Part shown: positions 23,501 to 38,500 of the stretch, piece after piece
How positions within the stretch are numbered: the first letter of the stretch is position 1
Layout: every line of letters starts with the position of its first letter
DNA from: Balanoglossus misakiensis
Lineage: Eukaryota > Hemichordata
Reading direction: 5' to 3'
DNA: 64,000 nucleotides
Assembly (NCBI GenBank): GCA_040954595.2
Contig: CM082592.2
Span: 7,440,001-7,504,000 of the forward strand
Made by a program: the position numbers and the translations under genes
The notes under the pieces: model-generated
The model's database searches: none
The model's input: the letters and a program-made list of their open reading frames with translations, nothing else
What the model was told of the DNA's origin: nothing

Positions 23501-26500
23501 TTTATAGCTGTTAAGAAAAGTGACAGGCCTAGATATTTGTGTTATTTGTATTCTGTACCTCAGTATTATTTTAACCATCATTTCTGTATTTCAGGCAATT
23601 GGCAAGATCTTCTCTGGTTTATGCCAGTGTGGGGCATGGGGTTGCTTTGATGAGTTCAACCGTATCGACGTCTCTGTGTTGTCCGTCATCTCGTCGCAAA
23701 TCCAGACCATCAGGAATGCGCTCATACACCACCTCAAGAAATTCCAGGTAATTTGATTTCCCCCCCTTTTTGCAATCCCTCCTCACCAACAAAGGAAATC
23801 AATCTGATGCTATGCATTAGTAGGTCATCTCCAGTTAGTAAGTAATGACCCTAACCTTGTAATTTTCCTTTGTCCCAATGACAGTTTGAAGGAAGTGAGA
23901 TCGCCATGGACGATCGCATGGGTATATTTATCACCATGAATCCTGGTTACGCTGGACGTACTGAACTGCCGGAGAGCGTCAAAGCCCTCTTCAGGCCCGT
24001 GGTGGTAATCGTGCCCGACTTGCAGCAGATCTGCGAGATCATGTTGTTCTCAGAAGGTTTCCTTATGGCAAAGGTGGGTGTTCTTTTGCTGCTGGCAAGG
24101 GGACTTTTGCTATCTTGGAAAACATTCGAAAAGAGAGAGATAATTCAAAAATGAACTAAAGATATGGCTGTTTGTAGAATCAAGTTTTGTTAAAATAATA
24201 GCTCCAGGACAAACATTGCAAAAAAGAAGATAACTTTAAAAAAAATTTGTTTTATTTTCTTGCATGTAGATTTTAGCCAAGAAGATGACAGTGTTATACA
24301 AACTGGCCAAGGAACAGTTGTCCAAGCAACACCACTACGATTTTGGTCTGCGTGCCCTGAAATCTGTGCTGGTCATGGCTGGAGAACTCAAGCGAGGTGC
24401 ATCTGAACTGCCAGAGGTGTGTATGTTTATATGTGTGTGTGTGTGTGTTTGTCTGTCTGTCTGTCCGTGTGCATGTACAACTCACTCATCATTTATTCTG
24501 TTTGAGTTTCTCCTGACATTTGCTAAGCTCGATATTTCGTTAAATTTCAGGATGTTGTATTGATGAGAGCCCTCCGTGATATGAATCAGCCCAAGTTCGT
24601 CTTTGAGGACGTACCGCTCTTCCTGGGGTTGATTTCCGACTTGTTCCCGGGATTGGACGTCCCCCGCGTCCGCTATCCCAACTTCAACGACGCCGTGGAA
24701 CAAGTGCTGGTGGATAACAACTACATCATGTTGGAACAACAGGTAGAGTTGCAGGAAGCATACATGTACACTTGCATGAGTTTGTTTTCAAGTGACTAGT
24801 GGTCCTTTGGGGTCTCATGAACTTGTTTTGAAATTTTGCCAGTAGGAATTTCAATAATTGTCATTAGGGAATTCAGGCTGTTCTTTACATTCAATTCAAA
24901 GTTGCACTGTACTTCTTGAATAATGATATTTCCTTTCTCATTTGTGATTTTTTTGTACATTTCAGGTTGACAAAGTTGTACAGCTGTATGAGACTATGTT
25001 GACCAGGCACACCACAATGGTGGTTGGACCCACAGGAGGTGGCAAATCCGTCGTCATCAACACGCTCTGTCAGTCACAAACAAGGTGGGTCACAACTCTT
25101 TTGCAAATGGATGATTTTTCTGCTCATTGCGGCATCTCGCAACAGAGACTTGCTTTTTAAATTCTGTGGACCTCTACAGAGGGAAATAACATGCTAGCAA
25201 TATTTGCAATATTTATTATTCCATCACAGACTGGGTGTACAGACCAAGCTGTTTATCCTGAACTCCAAGGCTATGTCGGTGATCGAGCTCTACGGTATCC
25301 TGGACCCCAACACCCGTGACTGGACCGACGGCCTCCTCTCCAACATCTTCCGTGACATCAACAAGCCCACGGACAAGAACGAGAGGAAGTACATCCTGTT
25401 TGACGGCGACGTGGACGCCCTGTGGGTGGAGAACATGAACTCTGTCATGGACGACAACAAGCTGCTCACCCTGGCCAATGGTGAGCGTATCCGTCTGCAG
25501 AAACATTGTGCTTTACTCTTTGAGGTAAGTAAGGGGCAGATTGGGGATTGACAACTATTGGAAAATGTGTGTGTGCGTGTGTGTTAGCTATTAATTGTTT
25601 TGCAAGCATTAGCAAGATGAGTAATATAGCGCAGTGATTGGAAAAAAACGGGAGTGAAAGGGTTAAGACACAGGCATCATATGATTTGATGCCATCAAGC
25701 ATCTATAACCACTGACAGTTCTCTGTCCATAGAAACACCAACCATGAATTACATTTATGTCTAACTCACTGATATTTGACTATGCTTGCCCCCCCCCCCC
25801 ACAGGTTGGTGATCTACAGTATGCCTCACCCGCCACCGTGTCCCGATGCGGTATGGTGTACGTGGATCCCAAGAACCTGGGCTACCAACCCTACTGGGAC
25901 AAGTGGATCAACTTGAGGCCGAGCAAGAGCGAGCAACAGGATCTGAAACGATTCTTTGACAAGTACGTGCCGCCCTGCATCGATATGATCATCGAGGGCA
26001 TAGTCGACGGTCGACAGGGACAGAAAATGAAGACGATTATTCCCGTCACCAATCTCAATCTGGTGAGTGTGTGTCATAAATCAATACGCAGTATCAGAAA
26101 CCATTTTGCCCTGTGTAATCCAAACATCGGAACTGATAGTCACAGACGGGCCATTGCATTTTTGTCATGTAATGTGCAACTTCTACATGGTACAACCGTT
26201 CACCTCTTTCTCGTATGTAGAGATCCAACACTAAAACACTGTACTAGGACCAAACATAAGTGCTCAAGGGGTGGGTCCTTTCCTAAGTGGGGAAGTCAAT
26301 ATGTGTGCTTGTACATGGACGTTCTGATTTTTCTACAGGCTCGCACATGACCCTCCCTGCACCCAAATCACTGATGTGACGTACCCTTTCCTTGTTTTAT
26401 AGGTCACCCAGCTGAGCTACATGCTGGATTCCCTGATCGACGGCGAGATCACCGAACCCGACGTGCTGGAGGCTGTCTTCCTGCAGGCGCTCTACTGGTC

Positions 26501-29500
26501 GGTGGGCGCCACCTTGCTAGAGGACGGCCGCATCAAGTTTGACGGCTTCGTCAAGTACCTGGCTTCCATGTCGGCCGTGCAGGACGACGACAAGAACCCG
26601 GCGGGCCCCGGCGAGCTGCCGGCCAACCACCCGATGCTCTACGAGTACTTCTTCGACCAGGAGCAGCTGAAGTGGATCCCCTGGCACTCGCTGGTGGGCA
26701 GCTACGTCCACGACCCCGAGCGCAAGTACAACGAGATCCTGGTGCCCACCGTGGACACCACCCGCAACACCTGGCTCCTGAAGCAGCACATGAAGATCAG
26801 GCGTCCCGTGCTGTTCGTCGGCGAGACCGGAACCTCCAAGACGGCCACCATCCAGGACTTCCTCCGACAGTTAGATCAGGAGTCGCATGTAGGTCTATAT
26901 ACAGGCAGAACATTTCAGATAAATATGGAACTTGAAGATCACGTTCTTGCATCATTTCTGATACTGTGATAGAAATGAAGATGACAGCTACCCACTTTTC
27001 ACTACAGGGAATACCATTTTGCAAACATAAGACAATCGATATACCTTATACATATACCAGCAGCTAGCAAGGCAATGACATCAAGATAATTTTTTTCTTG
27101 TTTTTTTTTTCATGCAGCTGATTTTGAACATCAATTTCTCATCCCGTACCTCGTCCATGGATGTGCAGCGTAACTTGGAGGCCAACGTGGAGAAACGGAC
27201 CAAGGACACCTTCGGTCCACCTCCAGGCAAACGACTGCTTGTCTTCATCGATGATATGAACATGCCACAGGTACGTACCAACAGATCGGGGCCACTGTTA
27301 AGTTATCACTTTCCAAGCATTAAACAGTGAGCAATACATCACAAGGGAGAATATTTTTACCCAAGTAGATCTATCACATAGACTGAATTAAAGATTCAGT
27401 CATCACATTACTGAAAAAAATACCATTATATTGTTAAAAAACCTATAAATCCGTAATGCAATGGAACAAGAACATCATAACTTATAATTTCATAATTTCT
27501 ATCCTGTATGTACAGAATTTGTTTTTCACTTTCGATTTTTGATATACTGTTTCCAGGTTGACCAGTACGGTACACAACAGCCCATAGCTCTACTGAAACT
27601 TCTGCTGGAGAAAGGTGGCATGTACGACAGGGGCAAAGACCTGACCTTCAAGAACATCAAGGACATCGGCTACCTGGCCTCCATGGGCAAGCCGGGGGGC
27701 GGCCGCAACGAGGTGGACCCCCGCTTCATCTCCCTCTTCGCCGTCTTCAACATCACCTTCCCCTCGGAGGACTCGCTGAAGCACATCTACGAGTCCATCC
27801 TCAAGGGCCACGCCCAGGCCTTCTCGGAGCCCGTGCAGGGCATCGCCGAGACCATCATCCAGTGCACGCTGGACCTGTACAACCGCATCATCGTGGAGCT
27901 GCCCCCGACCCCCTCCAAGTTCCACTACATCTTCAACCTGCGGGACCTGTCCCGCGTCTGTCAAGGATTGTTGTTAACGACCCCGGACCGTTTTGACGCC
28001 GTGCCCGGCTTTGTGCGAGTGTGGAGGAACGAGTGCCTGCGTGTCTTCTACGATAGGCTGATCAATGCTGAAGACAAGGAGCTTGTAGGAGTAAGTACAT
28101 TCTATGTAGACACGCCATTACAAGAAACATTCTATAGATATCTATAGATTTCTATTGAATTTCTATAGAATTTCTATCTTCATCTATTGATTTCTCTGTT
28201 GTTTTGGACCCTTTTTCTATTGAATTCTGTGGTGTATTTAATACCCTTTTGCCTCATTCCTCCATTCCTTCTGTAATTTACAGTCTGGTCACATTGGTAA
28301 CATACATGTAGGACCACTCTGCAGTTTTGTGATCAAATGTGAGAAAATGTAATGAAAACTGCACTGTGTCTTGACAACACCTGTGTGAAGTTTCTTTTTG
28401 AATTTCTCCCTTCCATTTCAGTTCTTCCCAGGGTGCATTAAAGTTTGGTTTCTTGTTTTCAGCATTCCCAGACACTGACCAGATTGGCCTGTTTTTCTTT
28501 TTGTTTACGTTTCAAATCATTTGACAGATTATTTTTGAAAGTTTATAGTGGTGTCGGTGTACTTGTACGACCCTCGATGTATCATCTTTATCTTGGAATT
28601 TACCATTTAAGATTTTGATTCCATTGTAGGGAGAGGAGGAGGTGTCGGCGGTGAGTTCTACCTTCATTAACACAAACTCTCAGACATGTCTGGCTCTTCA
28701 GTCAATGAAACTTCCTATATTCAGACTTGAGCTTCTTATACATTCTTGACAGTTGCAAAACACACAGGACATGAAAAAAGAATGTGCCGATAATCTCCAG
28801 TGCAAGGGGCATTGATTTGGACTTACCAACTGCGGTTGTGTTTACTTAACACATGCCCCAATACCCTGTTCTTGTTTGTATTTATCATCAAACAATTTCT
28901 CCCATCCAGTTTCAGGGTAAAGACGTCATCACGGTGAGAAATGTTCGTGCTGGTAGTGTTCTTGTTGCATGCACTCCTGTTGATGTCAATTTGCAACTTC
29001 TTTAATTATTTTTTACAGTTTATTGCCTTACTTTTTTTTGTTAGCTGAAACATGTTATATATTTGTCTTTTTTCATGTTTAACACTCACACTGGTGTGTG
29101 CATGTATGGCAGTTCAAAGCAGTACATTTTTTACAAGCATGCCTATTGCCAGTTTCCCCCTATAATAACCAAACTATTATTTTTAATCAGGGTTTGATAT
29201 GGTCTGCTCCAGTTTCCGTTTCCCATTTATGGGTCGATTTTCACATGCGATTGGCCAGATCTTTAGTATCCATGGCATCTGTAACTATGTAATAATACAG
29301 TGGACTGTTTCCCATGGTTACCTCCCCATCTTCCCCATACAATAGTGTTCATCCCATAGACGTCCCATGCATATATAGACTTTCAAACAACAAAACAACA
29401 ACACAAATGTCAAATGATCATTTCAATCTACATTATGTCATTATTTATGTCTCATCAGGACAAAGCCAGGGTTCAGGTGAGTCTTGATATGATGTTTCCA

Positions 29501-32500
29501 AGCTGGCTCGTCCATCGTCAGTTGATCCGATTTGCTTTGCTTGGCAGCTTCACTTCCAAAGTCACTCACCCAGCGTCTTATATAAACCCATTCAGCACTA
29601 ATGCGTATATAATCCAACCGCTTTTCCGTTGTATTTTGGACCCACGTGCAGTACAGCAGATGTGAAATGGACTCGCGTCACAGCCTGAGTGTGTGTACAT
29701 GGCACCCATCCTGTTTTATGGTTTTTTTTGTTTCAGTGCAAACCAGCAGCTGACCAGTCATAAACCCCACCAGTGTTTAAGTCCTTTGTTTTAATATTAT
29801 GCTACCACTGATTGCCTTTCTGAAGTATGGAAAGTTTTTTTTTTACATCCCACCACAGGATCAGCACTATTTACAGTCAACACAAAATGTACACAAACAC
29901 CTCAAGCTGTTGTTGTATTACGGTTACATAAAAATGCAGTGTACAGTGTGGTATATCGTCGGTCACAGAATTCACACACCATACAAAACCACAGGTGGAG
30001 CGAGTGGTTTCTCCACTCCCCCCTCCCCCCTGAAAATTTATTAGTAACCCCTTGATTCTCCCCCTCCCCCCACTTACTGCAGGGCTTCATCAAGTCTATT
30101 CTGGAAGAACATTTCAAAGAACACACGGAAGAAGCAATGAGAGACCCCATCCTGTTTGGTGATTATCGAAGCGCCCTCGACGAGGGGGAGATCAGATTGT
30201 ACGAAGATATTCAAGATTTTGACGCTTCCAAAGCATTGTTTCAAGAAGTAAGTTGGTGTTTGGTCTAAATATCACAGAATTTACTGTTACACTCCCACAA
30301 AGCAACAAGCAGGTAACTTGTTTTATGTGAATTGTAAATAAAATAACCAGTTTTATTTATTTATTTATTTGTTTGTTTGTTTGTTTATTTGTTTTGAGTA
30401 GATTCTAGAAGAATACAATGACAATCACACTCCAATGAACCTGGTTCTCTTTGACGACGCTCTCGATCACCTGACCAGAATTCACCGAGTGATTCGAATG
30501 GACCAGGGACATGCATTGCTTGTTGGAGTTGGTGAGTACGATCATTTGTACCAGTGCAGTTTTCAGAGACATGTAGACAGTGGTCAAAATACGCGTGCAA
30601 AACAACTGAATTGCGTATTTCTTTACTTTGTGTTCTGAATAAGACTTAGAGGGCGCACTTGATGTTTCTGCTGAGGTGTTGCTGTGCTTGTACATGTATA
30701 AAATGTGTGTGTGTGTGTGTGTGTGTCAAATCAAAGTTAGTCTAATAAAATTTGATGTCATAGGAAATCTTACTGAGGGTGATGCACCAGTAGTAAACTG
30801 GTTTCGGCATATCTTTGTGTAAGAAATTGATGAGTGGAAATTGCCTTCTTGATAAATGCTTCATGGTAAATTTGATCGACGTTGCATCACTCACATTTGT
30901 GACCTCTCCCCTCCCCCTCCCCCTCCCCCAGGTGGAAGTGGCAAACAGAGCTTGACAAGACTGGCGGCATTCGCTGCCGGATACGGGGTCTTTGAGATCA
31001 CCCTGAGCAGGGGTTACGACGAGAACAGCTTCCGTGAAGATTTGAAGATCCTCTACAACAAACTGGGTCTGGAGAGGAAGAAAATGGTGTTCTTATTCAC
31101 AGACGCACATGTCGCACAAGAAGGTAAACTTTCACATTTGATCTTTGCACTCACCATGTAAACGTTATTGATATAAAAATGTTGCAGAATAATAGAGTAT
31201 CCCTTGTTGAAACCTTCAAAATTGCTTTTAATGTACACTGATTTGTGGTAAAATCGTGATTTCCCTGATATATAGTGACGTAGCCCCATCTGTAATTTTT
31301 CTTTGACTTGAATCATTTACACGCAATTAGGTAAGTGTGCAACATTATCGAACCTTTTTGAAGACGTGACTGGTTCGTCCTTCCACGTTTCCCTCCAATG
31401 GTTTCCATACCCATTATAATTCAGTGGAGACTGAGTCGTGACGATGACCTTATCTTGCGAAATCTTTCTTGTACTCCCTCATCCATGTAGGTTTTCTGGA
31501 GTTGATTAATAACATGTTGACATCTGGCATGGTTCCCGCTCTCTACCCTGACGATGAAAAGGAAGCCATTGTTGGACAGGTAAGTTGTTATTTTCTGTTT
31601 TAATTGAGCATGTGTTTGTTGGAAATTAAGATTACTGTTTTTTTTTATGCCCCAGTGTTTAAAAAAACAAAAGACAACAAAGTGTGTGCTAAAAACTCCA
31701 GACAACATCTGAGTGATAAAAATGATGCGCGTGTGGAGAAGAAAAGCAATGATTGCCGGTGGAAATAAATAATTTACCATTACAAAGGAAAGTAATAGCA
31801 GAAGATTTGAATGTCAAAAGTACTAACTAACTATCACCATTCCATTCTGAAATCTAATTTGGCAAAAATTAAAATGGCAACTTGCAATCATTGCACTGGA
31901 AGGGATGAAATAAAAATCAAACATGTACATGTTTCTGTCTATGCAGATCCGCGATGAAGCCGCCAAACTTGGTATCGGTCCTGCCAGAGAGAGCATCTGG
32001 CAGTACTACATCAGCAAGTGTGCCAACAACCTGCACATGGTCTTGGCCATGTCACCTGTGGGCGACGTCCTGCGTACTCGTTGCCGTAACTTCCCGGGTC
32101 TGGTGAACAACTGCAGCATTGACTGGTTCATGCCGTGGCCGCGCCAGGCCCTGGAGGCCGTCGCTAGTTCTTTCCTGGCTGGAGAAGATGTAAGTTGTTT
32201 TTCCTTTTTTTTTAAATTGCTATTCGGATTCTAAGATGGAATTTTTTTTTTATTTGTTATTTTTTAATACTTTGCATCTCAACCTGATAATTACATTTTT
32301 TGTTTCATTTTTGACTTCAGATAAAGAGTATTCCTGATAAGTACAAACCAGCTGTTGTTGAACATGTTGTGTATGTCCATCAGTCAGTTGGCGAATACAG
32401 TACAAAGTTCCTGCAAAAGTTACGACGTAACAATTACGTCACACCAAAGAATTACCTGGACTTTACGTCAACGTATCTCAAGTTACTGGATGAAAAGACG

Positions 32501-35500
32501 GAGTTCATTCTTGCCCAGGTAAGATTTTAAGAGTTAGAGAGAGGGGGGGGGGGGGGTACAAGAAGGAAGATAGGGGACTGTGGTTGCAATCCCAGTATCC
32601 GAAACCAAGGCTGCAATAACGACTTCTCTGTAATACAGAAATTATCATTCAGGCTTTTCTTGCTATTCTGACTCATGTTGACCAGTGGGCAACTTACAAA
32701 ACTTTGCTGGTGATGATGATGGTGATCATGGGGGTGACGTTACCGCTGGTAGCGGTGGTGGCGAGGGTTGTGGTTATGATGATGGTGGTGATGATGGTCG
32801 TCGTCGTGATGATGATCATGGTGGTAGTCGTGGTGGTGATGATGAGGAAGAGGAGGAGAACGATGTACTAGTAGAACTGAAATCCACATGTGTTTCTTCC
32901 AACAGTGTACGCGTCTCGAAAGTGGTATGACGAAACTGGAGGAAGCCAGCATCCAGCTGAACGAACTGAACGAGAAACTGGCCGTACAGAAAGTGGCCGT
33001 CACAGAAAAGACACTGGCCTGTGAGAAACTGCTGGAAGAAATCTCCTCCGGTACAGCTCAGGCCACGGAGAAGAAACAAATCGCTGTCACCAAGAGCGTT
33101 GAGATCGAAGCACAGAGTAAAGTCATTGCAGTTGAAAAAGTGAGTGCTTTTAGTTAGAATTTTTTTTTTTTTAAAGGCAACAGTTTGGTACAGATTGATG
33201 CGTTACAATGAGAAAAGGGCTGAAAAATAGTTGCCATAGGCACTACCGTACTCGAGTTCAGCCCCAAACTCAAGTAGGATTGATTTACAGTCTGTAAAAA
33301 AATGGTGACTATCCTGATATATTACAGTGACACTCACAGATACTACAGGATGTACCAAGCATAAGGCCTAGGGGAAAAAAATACATTATAAGACACAGGA
33401 AAACTTCAGCAAAATATAAAACCAAAAGCATCTGTGAGAGAAACGATCTGGATCACACAATCAACAAAACTACCACTCTCTGTTTTTAAACATATGCCCA
33501 ATGTTGACACTGACACATTTGTTTTTACAGGCCGACGCTGAGGAATCGTTGCAAGAAGCCTTACCAGCCTTAGAGGCTGCCAGAATCGCCCTTCAAGATC
33601 TGGACAAATCGGACGTCACAGAAATTAGGTGAGAATTAACAAATTTAAGTGTAAAACAGTTGAATTTAAAAGTTTTAATATAGATACATTGGTATAAGCC
33701 AACACCCCAAATGCCAAAGATTGTAAGTTCACTAAATTTTGCCTGTTTGCTGTTGATCAGATCCTTTGCTAAACCTCCAAAGCCAGTGCAAACTGTCTGT
33801 GAGTGTATCGTGGTGTTGCGTGGCATCAAAGAAGTCTCCTGGAAGTCAGCAAAGGCGATGATGGCCGAACCCAACTTCTTGAAATCCCTGCAAGAGATGG
33901 ACGTGGATAACATCTCTGGCGCTCAAGTAAGTCAACTATTAAATGCCGCGGTTTCAGTCTTGTGTTGAAAAAAGCGTGTGTGTGTGCTGTTTGAAAGAAA
34001 GAAAGCCTGTATGAATCAAAAAGGACAGCATTAGGAAAGGATACCATGAGTTAACCCTATCAGCCCTGTTTCCCTGTGAAGAGGTCCAACTATACCATAG
34101 AAAACAATGGACCTGGATCAAACTCTGGTGGTGAAAAGGGTTAAAGGCACACTTTCTTTATCAGCTTTGTATATAAATATGTATACTTTCACTTGATAAT
34201 AATTTCAATGGAGAATGTACTGGGCTCTACACCACAAAAACATTCAGCGTCAACAAGGAGTGTTGTTCCTTCACAGGTCAGAACGACCAAAGGCTTCTTG
34301 AAGGAGCTGAACACGACGCCGGCCGACATGAAGGACATCAGCAAAGCCGGCGCCGGTCTGCTGAAGTTCGTGGATGCCGTCATGGGGTACTGCGAGGTGG
34401 CGCGGGAGGTCAAGCCGAAGAGGGAGAAGGTGGCGCGGCTGGAGCGCTCGTACCACCAGGCCAAGCGCGACCTGGACAAGATCACCAAGGAGGTGGACAA
34501 ACTGGAGAGGGAGCTGGGCATCCTGGGCGACAAGTACGAGCAGGCCACCCGGGAGCGGCAGCAACTGCAAGAGGAGACGGAGATCATGGAGAGGCGACTC
34601 ATCGCCGCCGACAAGCTCATCTCCGGTCTGGGCTCGGAGAACGTCAGGTCAGTGTGGATGGCAGTGAAACAATGACAACACAATGTACATATTAGTACTC
34701 ATGGGATTTCAGTTCCGTTGTAAATATCACTGCTTCGAGTGTAAAATTTATTTTTACACCAGATCGCTTCACCTGTTTCACCCTTCTGTTTGTATTTTGT
34801 CATTGCAAATTCTCTCAGAATCTTCCTGTAACAATATGGCATCAAAGGTATTTACAGGTCCCCCAAAAAGCGATCTGGGACCGCTAACTTGGACTCCCAG
34901 TTTACCAGAAGTGCAGTGTGGGACTGGCCCCGGGTCACGTTTATGGAACAGATATCGCGAAGTGCACTTCACAAAGTTTGATTTAAAAAAAACCCCAACC
35001 CATTGAATGCATCTTTACAGATGGACAAAGGACTTAGAAGATTTGCGTCAACGCCGCATACGTTTACTGGGAGACTGTCTTCTGTGCGCAGGCTTTCTGA
35101 GCTACGTTGGCGCCTTCACCTGGGATTTCCGTAAAGATCTTGTCTACACCGAGTGGTTGAATGGCATAGCGGAAAAGGAGATCCCCCTGAGTGATCCATT
35201 CAGGCTGGAGAACTTGCTGACCGATGATGTAGAAATCAGCAGGTAATAGTGGTGTTCTGAAAACGCCCTTGTAAGGTGCTATTTTTTTTATATAATACAG
35301 GTGTATCTTTTGGTTGATAAAACAGTGTTGTGTACAGATAAAAATCATTCTGTAAAAAATACACTATTTTGTGCCATGGCACGCTACTGACCACACTGAA
35401 ATGAAATGTGATGCACATGTTTTCAGATGGGGCTCGGAAGGATTACCCCCAGATGAACTCTCCATTCAGAACGGCATATTGACGACCAGGGCCAGCCGAT

Positions 35501-38500
35501 TCCCCATGTGCATCGACCCGCAACAGCAAGCCTTGAACTGGATCAAGAAGAAAGAGGAGGCCAATAACCTCAAAGTAAGACTTTTAAAGGGTGAGGGTGC
35601 CGGGGGCTGGGGTATTGTATTTGTCAAGACCCAGTCGTTTGTTCGGTGACTGAAATGTCAAAGTGAAAACCATAGCTGGGTAGAAGTCTGTACATGTATA
35701 AATGATGGTTGTAAACAACATGGGCGTATCCAATTAGCAGTTAGCGCGAGACAGTATTCTGCAGAACATTTTTTATCCAACACGTTTATTTTCCCTGAAC
35801 TTTCACCATAATTGGAGACACGATTGCATAATAACCTCAATATGAAAATCCTACGATTGCGTAAGCGACCACAGATTATTAAGGTCAAACACATGGTATA
35901 ATTAGGTTTTTTTCTTTGCTCATTATCGTAGGTTTGTACCTTCAATGACCCTGACTTCCTGAAGCAGCTGGAAATGGCTATAAAGTACGGATTCCCTTTC
36001 CTGTTCCAAGATGTGGATGAATACATTGATCCTGTCATTGATAATGTGTTGGAGAAAAACATCAAAGGTAAAAAAAAAAACCCAGATTTTGACCACTTCT
36101 GAGAGGTGGCTTAATGTTACTGTAAAGACTTTGATATTTCACTGGGTCTTAATTTCACCATTTGACAAGACAGAAAATGATGTCATGTTGCCTATGCTAT
36201 GACTACCCATGTGAACATAGCCCAGTAATTAACATATGTCCTCTATATCCCATGAAAAATTTCATCACCACAGTTTGGTTTGTAGATTGAAATAATGCTA
36301 ACTCATGGTTTCAGATCAAAATCATCTTTTAATGTAACTACATGTAACTGTGTCCCTTTTCATCCACAGGACAACAAGGCAGACAGTTTATTGTGCTTGG
36401 CGACAAAGAAGTGGACTATGATCCCAACTTCAGACTGTACCTGAACTCTAAACTCGCCAATCCCAAGTACACCCCAGCTGTTTTTGGCAAAGCCATGGTC
36501 ATCAACTACACTGTAACTCTCAAGGTGAGCACAATAAAATATGAATAGTTCATTGAAAATCAAACTCTTAACATTTTTCTCATGACAGCTTTAGATTATT
36601 CTCTCTTAAAATTGAGAGTAAAAATTAGAGGTCGTCATACAGAATTGTGAATGAGAGAGCAAAATTGTCTCAAATTTGAAATTCAAAATGGCCACCAGTC
36701 TCTGTGTTAACTCTATGGAGAAATAATTTTAATAACGACGCCTCACAGACTTTGGTATATAGCAAGATTGAATAAGTTTAAAGGACAATCCTTTTTTTTA
36801 ATTCATCTCTGAGACGCTTACTAAATACTACATTTAATATTTTACTTTTCTCAGGGTTTGGAAGATCAGTTACTTAGTGTGATTGTGGGCTTTGAAAGAA
36901 AAGAACTTGAAGAGCAAAGAGAAAGGCTGATCCAGGAGACCAGTGAAAATAAGAAACTGTTGAAAGATCTTGAAGACTCTTTACTCAGAGAGCTGGCTAC
37001 TTCCACTGGTAACATGTTGGATAATGTGGAACTGGTGCAGACATTGGAAGACACGAAATCCAAAGCAACAGAGGTAAGTTCTTATCTGCTGTTGGTTTTG
37101 GGAAAATTAGGTTTTCGAGACTAACCAAACCTGAACTATAATTATAAATACAATGTCATGTAGTGTGAAAGAAATAAACAATATAAATACAACCCCTTCA
37201 CCCCCATTCCTTACACAGTGGTTGAGTCCAATTGTTAGAATAACAATAGGGTGCACTGATATTTCAAAGTTGAGAGGGGTGACATTCAAAAGCAACACTC
37301 ACTCACTCACAGTTTTAACTGTCCTGTCTTGCCTAGGTATCAGACAAGCTGAAGTTGGCAGCCAAGACTTCTGCTGACATCGACAAACTGCGTGATGGCT
37401 ACAGACCAGCGGCCAAGCGCGGTGCCATCTTGTTCTTCGTCCTGGCCGAAATGGCGCTCATCAACTCCATGTACCAGTATTCCTTGGCCTCCTTCCTGGA
37501 CGTTTTCCAGTACTCTCTCCGCAAGAGTCTTCCCGACTCCATCCTGGTCAAGCGTCTCAGGAACATCATGGATACGTTGACCCATAATGTGTACAACTAT
37601 GCGTGTACAGGTAAAATATGTTCAGTATAGACAGGGTTCCAGATTAGTCAGTTCAAACAAGTTTGGTTGTATTTTATGCATTTTAGGTCCCATTTGTGTA
37701 TGTATATATACCATTGGGACCTTATTGGATTGGTTCTGTGTGTGTCTGTCTGTCTGTATGTATGTATGTAGTTTTTGTGTATGTCACATTTAGAGTGAAG
37801 TTTGGATTAAATTTCTGAAAATGTTGTTCCCTTGTCGCACACCCAGGTCTGTTTGAGAAACACAAGCTGCTCTTCTCCTTCCAAATGACGGCCAAGCTGG
37901 AGCAAGCCGAGGGCAACATGCCCCAGGACGAGCTGGACTTCTTCATCAAGGGCAACATCTCGCTGGACAAGAGCAAGAGAGGCAAACCTGCCAAGTGGAT
38001 TCCCGACCAGAGCTGGGAAGACATCATGAGACTCAGCGAAACGTCCAACGAGGCCTTCGGGAATCTGCCCAGCGATATTGAGCGCGACCATATGGACTGG
38101 AGACAGGTGTGTTGTGGGCCGCTGGAGTTTTTTTTTTAAGTTGACGCAGATTTTGGTTGGATGCGTTGATAAATAAAATAGTGGTATATTTGGATTTTGA
38201 CATTTATTTATTTAATCTCTTGCATTCTTGGAGTTTGTGATAATATAAACCCTGTGAGATTACAACTTTGAGCCTGTTGTTCACTCTTTTTCATTCATTG
38301 TTCGTTTCCAGTGGTATGATCTGGACTCGCCCGAGTCAGCCCCGTTGCCGGGGCGATACAAAGACAGCCTGTCCGAGTTCCAGCGACTGTGTCTGCTACG
38401 CTGTTTCCGCGTGGATCGCGTCTACCGAGCGGTGACCGATTTCGTGTGCACCCGCATGGGCGAGAAGTACGTCACTCCGCCGGTCATCAGCTTCGAGTCC

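Noticed and set aside
27590-27964. Antisense frame of 124 residues opposite an AAA3 exon
   Set aside because: It is a low-complexity shadow of the GC-rich exon at 27557–28090.
29736-29790. Acceptor TTTGTTTCAG at about 29736 as a further microexon
   Set aside because: The open segment reaches a stop codon with no nearby donor.
32685-32930. Asp/Gly-rich open frame
   Set aside because: It is simple GAT/GGT repeat sequence in an intron with no matching splice sites.
34374-34667. Trp/Arg/Ser-rich frame
   Set aside because: It is a wrong-frame reading of the stalk exon 34277–34647.
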